Positions 63,590-64,000 of a stretch of DNA of 64,000 nt are shown one piece after another. The notes under the pieces were generated by a model. It worked only from the letters and a program-made list of their open reading frames with translations. It did no database searches and was not told the DNA's origin. Made by a program: the position numbers and the translations under genes. Origin of the DNA: Pedobacter lusitanus (GTDB lineage: Bacteria > Bacteroidota > Bacteroidia > Sphingobacteriales > Sphingobacteriaceae); assembly GCF_040026395.1 (NCBI RefSeq), contig NZ_CP157278.1:806001-870000 (forward strand), given 5' to 3'. Positions within the stretch are counted from its first letter, which is position 1. Each line of letters starts with the position of its first letter.

Positions 63590-64000
63590 ATGACCGCTTT
63601 AATCATTATCGATGTACAGTATGATTTTTTACCAGGTGGCGCCTTAGCTGTTAACCATGGTGATGAAATCGTCCAAACCATTAACGAATTACAACCAAAA
63701 TATGATCTGGTAGTGGCCACGCAAGACTGGCATCCTGAAGGCCATAAAAGTTTCTTTACTTCCCACCCAAATAAAACACCGTTTGAAGAAATATCGTTAA
63801 ACGGATTAACTCAGGTGCTATGGCCCGAGCATTGCATACAGGGAACAAGGGGAGCCGAATTAGTTTCAGAGCTTTCAACGAATGCTATCGAGGCTATTTT
63901 TAGAAAAGGAATGGATAAAGAAATAGATAGTTACAGTGGCTTTTTTGATAATGCCAGAAAAAAATCTACCGGCATGGCCGACTATCTTAAAGGAAGAGGA
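63590..64000 (+). CDS. pncA: Nicotinamidase (3' end outside the window)
   Basis: An ATG at 63590 opens 137 codons to the window edge. It is a cysteine-hydrolase-family enzyme that turns nicotinamide into nicotinate for NAD salvage. The catalytic Asp is Asp8 in LIIIDVQYDFLPGG and the Lys is in IFRKGMD. The metal-binding Asp and His residues lie in TQDWHPEGHKSF. The conserved LWPEHCIQGTRGAE segment is also present. The nucleophile Cys and the C-terminus lie beyond the window. With nadC and cinA, it is the third NAD-related gene here, though the three are not linked. Confidence 0.95.
   Translation, partial: MTALIIIDVQYDFLPGGALAVNHGDEIVQTINELQPKYDLVVATQDWHPEGHKSFFTSHPNKTPFEEISLNGLTQVLWPEHCIQGTRGAELVSELSTNAIEAIFRKGMDKEIDSYSGFFDNARKKSTGMADYLKGRG

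Overview
The window looks like the chromosome of a Sphingobacteriaceae-type Bacteroidota, closest in style to Pedobacter. This is inferred from low G+C content, Bacteroidota promoters of the form TTTG-N19-TAnnTTTG, little Shine-Dalgarno use, the futalosine menaquinone pathway, DUF6443/RHS proteins, an LptD/CinA/E2 block and an rpsO-pnp pair. Genes are dense and mostly housekeeping. The accessory content is one IS, a possible nadC cassette, and one island bounded by duplicated tRNA-Ser genes.

Layout. 0-10 kb: the end of queG, then a leftward run of M1 peptidase, DEDDh exonuclease, a 40-residue membrane peptide, an NlpC/P60 lipoprotein, mutS and a menaquinone set (mqnE, a histidine phosphatase, mqnA). 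10-16.6 kb: idi, a lipocalin-like lipoprotein, a transsulfuration enzyme, and then a methionine operon read from a clear promoter through a SAM-I-type riboswitch and a 32-residue Cys/Met-rich leader peptide into metY, metX and hom. 16.6-18.0 kb: an IS3-family (IS150-like) element sitting in the loop of the terminator that follows hom. 18-30 kb: a secreted barnase-like RNase, an HD phosphohydrolase, E2 acyltransferase, cinA, lptD, an amidase, an MCE/MlaD protein, DUF4112, nadC between two ~110-bp direct repeats, and rnz. 30-38 kb: STAS, purC, phoH, SAM hydrolase, DUF1015, serA, serC, rpe. 38-52 kb: a GNAT, a candidate small RNA, a sigma-54-type promoter before an FtsX-like ABC permease, pnp and rpsO, thioesterases, a MATE pump, a Crp-type regulator, ddl, a PASTA protein, mltG and a BrkB-family protein.

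52-63.4 kb is the most unusual part. Two almost identical tRNA-Ser(UGA) units of about 290 bp (promoter, tRNA, terminator and trailing repeat) bracket about 10.7 kb. Inside is a leftward operon: a TcB/SpvB-like secreted RHS protein, then an RHS protein whose C-terminal ~240 residues look like a lipase (Ser-Asp-His candidates). A 98-residue three-helix membrane protein follows 3 bp later, and then come two unrecognised secreted or lipoproteins. I read this as a candidate Bacteroidota polymorphic-toxin system: two RHS shell proteins, a lipase tip and a membrane immunity protein. A perfect 75-bp palindrome and decayed gene pieces lie at its right side. The window ends inside pncA.

Limits: all family calls come from reading motifs by eye. 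No database search, structure prediction or folding energy was run.
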